24,326 bases of DNA, from NCBI GenBank assembly GCA_964484145.1, contig CAZAED010000020.1:1-24326 (forward strand). The letters are read 5' to 3'. Positions 22,921 to 24,326 of this stretch are shown in pieces (within the stretch, counting starts at the first letter, position 1; every line of letters starts with the position of its first letter). A program made the position numbers and the translations under genes. The notes beneath the pieces are model-generated. The model had not been told where the DNA came from. It saw only the letters and a program-made list of their open reading frames with translations, and ran no database searches. Source of the stretch: JAEUSF01 sp964484145. Lineage in GTDB: Bacteria; Patescibacteriota; Doudnabacteria; UBA920.

Positions 22921-23940
22921 TTATTCAAGTAGCTTATTTTGTTCTGGGATTTTTTCGCCTTCCAACTTAAGCGAAGAGGCGTTTGAAATACTAGTTTTTA
23001 ATTTAGAAAAGTCGTTTACTACCGTACCCATGGTGTTGCCTGCATTTTTTATATGATTACCCAGAACATCTAAATTTTTACCGAATTTATCCGACTCCTG
23101 CTTAATACCGGCTATCATTGCTAAAATTTGTTGCGCGGCCTGATTTATTTTTTGCCCTCTAAGCGACAATAGAATTATTTGGAGGTGATGATACAAAGTG
23201 TTAGGGCTAACGAAATAGACTTTTTTTTCTCTGGCGTAAGTTAAAGTCGCTGAGTCATCTAATACTTCGCTAAAAACACCTTCGCTTGGAATATACATTA
23301 GCGCAAAGTCAAAAGTGTTTTCCTGGGGCAAAATATATTTTTTATGAATTTCGTCTACGCGTTTTTTTACATCTTTTAAAAATGCCTTTTTAAGCCCGTC
23401 GGCCGCCTCGTCGGTTTTGGCTTCTTTGTACAGCCTAAAGTTTTCCATGCTGAATTTGCTATCTATGGGAAGAATTTTTTCGCCAACGTTTATAATAGCG
23501 TCTACCACTTCCCCATTTTTAAACTTGTGCTGAATTTCAAAGCCGCTGTTTGGCAAAGCCTGTTGTAGCATATTTTCCAGCATTTCTTCGCCAAAATTAC
23601 CTCTAAGCTTAGGTGAGGCTAGGGTTTCTGTAAGCCTGCGAATGTCCGGACCTACTTGCGAAATACCGCCCAGTTCTTTGGACAAAAGGCCAATAACCCT
23701 GGCTGCGTTATCTAAGCGTTCGTTAATGGCTTTATTGGTTTCGTCTATGCTCTTTTGCATGCCTTCGCGCGTGTTTTCTGTACTTTGCTTCATGTCTTTC
23801 ATCCATTCCATCATTATTTTCATGCCGCTGTCATCAACAGGCTTTTCTGTTTGTTTTTTCAATGAGTAGATAAGGTACAAAAGTACTCCAAAACCAGCTA
23901 CTAATATAGCAATAATTATGTACAAAAATTGTGTATTCAT
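22921..23940 (-). CDS. rmuC: RmuC family nuclease-like protein
   Basis: RmuC proteins limit inversions at short inverted repeats and have a PD-(D/E)XK-like core; some act in anti-phage defence. Here: an N-terminal TM anchor (residues 5-26), a coiled-coil region (about 40-110), then the RmuC domain starting LRGNFGEEMLENML (112-125, E118). NGEVVDAII (142-150, D147) and ILPIDSKFSMENF (156-168, D160 and K162) make up the predicted catalytic set, and FALMYIPSEGVFSEVL is a family signature. Length is 339; E. coli RmuC is longer, mainly in the coiled coil. It is the first gene of the nuclease operon. The promoter at 23947-23975 places the transcript start at or next to the ATG, so it is probably leaderless. 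Confidence 0.93.
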   Translation of the reverse strand: MNTQFLYIIIAILVAGFGVLLYLIYSLKKQTEKPVDDSGMKIMMEWMKDMKQSTENTREGMQKSIDETNKAINERLDNAARVIGLLSKELGGISQVGPDIRRLTETLASPKLRGNFGEEMLENMLQQALPNSGFEIQHKFKNGEVVDAIINVGEKILPIDSKFSMENFRLYKEAKTDEAADGLKKAFLKDVKKRVDEIHKKYILPQENTFDFALMYIPSEGVFSEVLDDSATLTYAREKKVYFVSPNTLYHHLQIILLSLRGQKINQAAQQILAMIAGIKQESDKFGKNLDVLGNHIKNAGNTMGTVVNDFSKLKTSISNASSLKLEGEKIPEQNKLLE

Positions 23941-23946
23941 ATAAAC

Positions 23947-23975
23947 ATTTTAGCACGAAAGTTTTGACTGGACAA
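23947..23975 (-). promoter_or_regulatory. rmuC operon promoter, leaderless type
   Basis: On the minus strand TTGTCC (23970-23975), 17 bases, TAAAAT (23947-23952). The -10 ends 6 bases before the rmuC ATG, so the first transcribed base would be about the A of the start codon. Its -35 directly abuts the -35 of the divergent plus-strand promoter. Confidence 0.65.
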
Positions 23976-23992
23976 AAGTGTGAATTTATGGT
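23964..23992 (+). promoter_or_regulatory. Promoter of the hairpin-rich small unit
   Basis: TTGACT (23964-23969), exactly 17 bases, TATGGT (23987-23992). The predicted start is near 23999, about 32 bases before the small ORF's ATG. It is back to back with the rmuC promoter, so one regulator or polymerase could affect both. Confidence 0.65.
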
Positions 23993-24030
23993 AAAAAGAT
24001 GTTGTCTGAAAATGTCTTCGGGAGGAATCT

Positions 24031-24189
24031 ATGAGTTGGAATCAAGATAATGGCCAGCCCATAAACTGGGCTGTATTAGAAGAGTGCGGGAAAACTAGTT
24101 TTCCCAGCACCGATCTGGACGCACAAACAGCCCACCACGCGATCCCGGAAGGTGTTGGAGAAGTGGTGCCCCCACGATCTGACGACTAG
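24031..24189 (+). CDS. Possible 52-residue protein with a strong ribosome-binding site
   Basis: An ATG follows GGGAGG (24020-24025) at good spacing, the clearest Shine-Dalgarno site in the window, and opens a 52-codon frame ending TAG. The product starts MSWNQDNGQPINW and ends EVVPPRSDD. It is acidic and soluble, with no TM segment, metal motif or family I know. Codon use is unlike the neighbours (many GC-ending codons), which weakens the case for a real protein, or points to recent arrival or to constraint by RNA structure. It lies within one promoter-terminator unit, just upstream of a CIRCE-like heat-shock promoter. Confidence 0.42.
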   Translation: MSWNQDNGQPINWAVLEECGKTSFPSTDLDAQTAHHAIPEGVGEVVPPRSDD

Positions 24190-24220
24190 CGGCCATACTG
24201 GCCGTTGCCCCAAACCACTC

Positions 24221-24255
24221 AAGCCTGGTGCGTTACCGCCGGGCTTCTTTTTTTT
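24221..24255 (+). terminator. Rho-independent terminator of the small unit
   Basis: A 10-bp stem AAGCCTGGTG (24221-24230)/CGCCGGGCTT (24237-24246), including two G-T pairs, has a 6-base loop and then C and eight T (24248-24255). It is separate from the downstream promoter at 24270. Confidence 0.9.
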
Positions 24256-24269
24256 GTGGATAAATAGCC

Positions 24270-24299
24270 TTGACAAATTATCACTCTCTGGTGTAGAGT
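24270..24299 (+). promoter_or_regulatory. Promoter for a gene beyond the right edge
   Basis: A perfect -35 TTGACA (24270-24275), an 18-base spacer and TAGAGT (24294-24299) as the best -10. The CIRCE-like inverted repeat lies across the spacer and -10, where a bound repressor would block polymerase. Confidence 0.6.
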
Positions 24300-24304
24300 G
24301 ATAA
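24278..24304. promoter_or_regulatory. CIRCE-like operator (HrcA binding site)
   Basis: TTATCACTC (24278-24286), nine bases, GAGTGATAA (24296-24304): a perfect 9-bp inverted repeat with exactly the layout of the CIRCE element (TTAGCACTC-N9-GAGTGCTAA), differing at one symmetric position per arm. CIRCE binds the heat-shock repressor HrcA and controls groESL, dnaK-type and hrcA operons. It overlaps a strong promoter, as known sites do. The controlled gene is outside the window, so its identity is unknown. Confidence 0.78.
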
Positions 24305-24326
24305 TAGATACGTTGTAATATATTTG

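Larger units (their letters stand above)
23999..24255 (+). ncRNA. Candidate structured small RNA (or its mRNA equivalent)
   Basis: A promoter, about 255 transcribed bases and a rho-independent terminator form a complete unit that is visibly richer in GC than the rest of the window, as structured RNAs are in AT-rich genomes. Stable stems: CAGCCCA/TGGGCTG (24055-24061/24067-24073), the perfect palindrome GGGAAAACTAGTTTTCCC (24088-24105) extended by GTGC/GCAC outside, CGGCCA/TGGCCG (24190-24195/24199-24204), and the terminator. I looked for signatures of SRP RNA, RNase P, tmRNA and 6S RNA and found none. The strong ribosome-binding site and ORF inside (24031-24189) mean it could instead be, or also be, a small mRNA. 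Confidence 0.4.

Noticed and set aside
23999..24255. SRP RNA, RNase P RNA, tmRNA or 6S RNA identity for the hairpin-rich unit
   Set aside because: The core sequences I know for these families (the SRP GGAA/GGAG loop, RNase P GAGGAAAGTCC, the tmRNA tRNA-like end) are absent; I could not run a covariance search.
24076..24276. 66-codon minus-strand ORF
   Set aside because: It runs antisense through the terminator and hairpins of the plus-strand unit, has no ribosome-binding site and a composition that follows the palindromes.

Overview
The window is AT-rich, gene-dense and uses the standard code (TGA ends several genes, for example at 21417 and 20723). It reads like a piece of chromosome from a Candidate Phyla Radiation (Patescibacteria) bacterium or a close relative. 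The reasons are: compact, overlapping genes; many short proteins without recognisable families; an archaeal-type UMP kinase; several variant housekeeping enzymes; few Shine-Dalgarno sites; and scattered GC-rich palindromes. This placement is inferred from gene content, not from a search. I see no phage, transposase, CRISPR array, tRNA or rRNA.

Layout. (a) 1-231: the start of a small membrane protein leaving the left edge on the minus strand. (b) 409-4460, plus strand: two polytopic GT-C (family 39-like) glycosyltransferases flanking a one-TM protein broken by a frameshift. This block ends in a perfect hairpin terminator (4461-4493) shared with the opposing operon. (c) 4493-9510, minus strand: lysS, a Nudix hydrolase, serS, ftsQ and a UMP kinase in that transcription order, from a good promoter at 9550-9578. 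(d) 9619-12955, minus strand: a small membrane protein, gyrB, a small zinc-finger-like protein and greA, with a terminator after greA. (e) 13116-17133, minus strand: a membrane protein, a surface protein with calcium-binding repeats and two pseudopilin-like domains, a free-standing tRNA-binding OB domain, a mitochondrial-type phenylalanyl-tRNA synthetase and a small unknown protein, closed by a strong terminator at 13031-13075. (f) 17186-23940, minus strand: a tightly coupled nuclease operon in the order rmuC, unknown 326-aa protein, NYN ribonuclease-like, unknown 84-aa protein, PIN ribonuclease-like, unknown 185-aa protein, and a UvrD helicase fused to a RecB-family nuclease. (g) 23964-24326, plus strand: a short promoter-to-terminator unit that is GC-rich and full of hairpins, containing a 52-codon ORF with a strong ribosome-binding site. 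It is followed by a second promoter overlapped by a CIRCE-like (HrcA) operator whose heat-shock gene lies beyond the right edge.

The most interesting points are these. The PheS-like enzyme carries its own C-terminal anticodon-binding domain, as in the monomeric mitochondrial enzyme, and the tRNA-binding domain that normally begins PheT sits next to it as a separate gene. The rmuC-NYN-PIN-UvrD/RecB operon combines four nuclease-fold proteins with three unknown ones. A palindromic repeat has been absorbed in frame into the helicase. The hairpin-rich unit next to the CIRCE-like site may be an undescribed small RNA or small protein gene.
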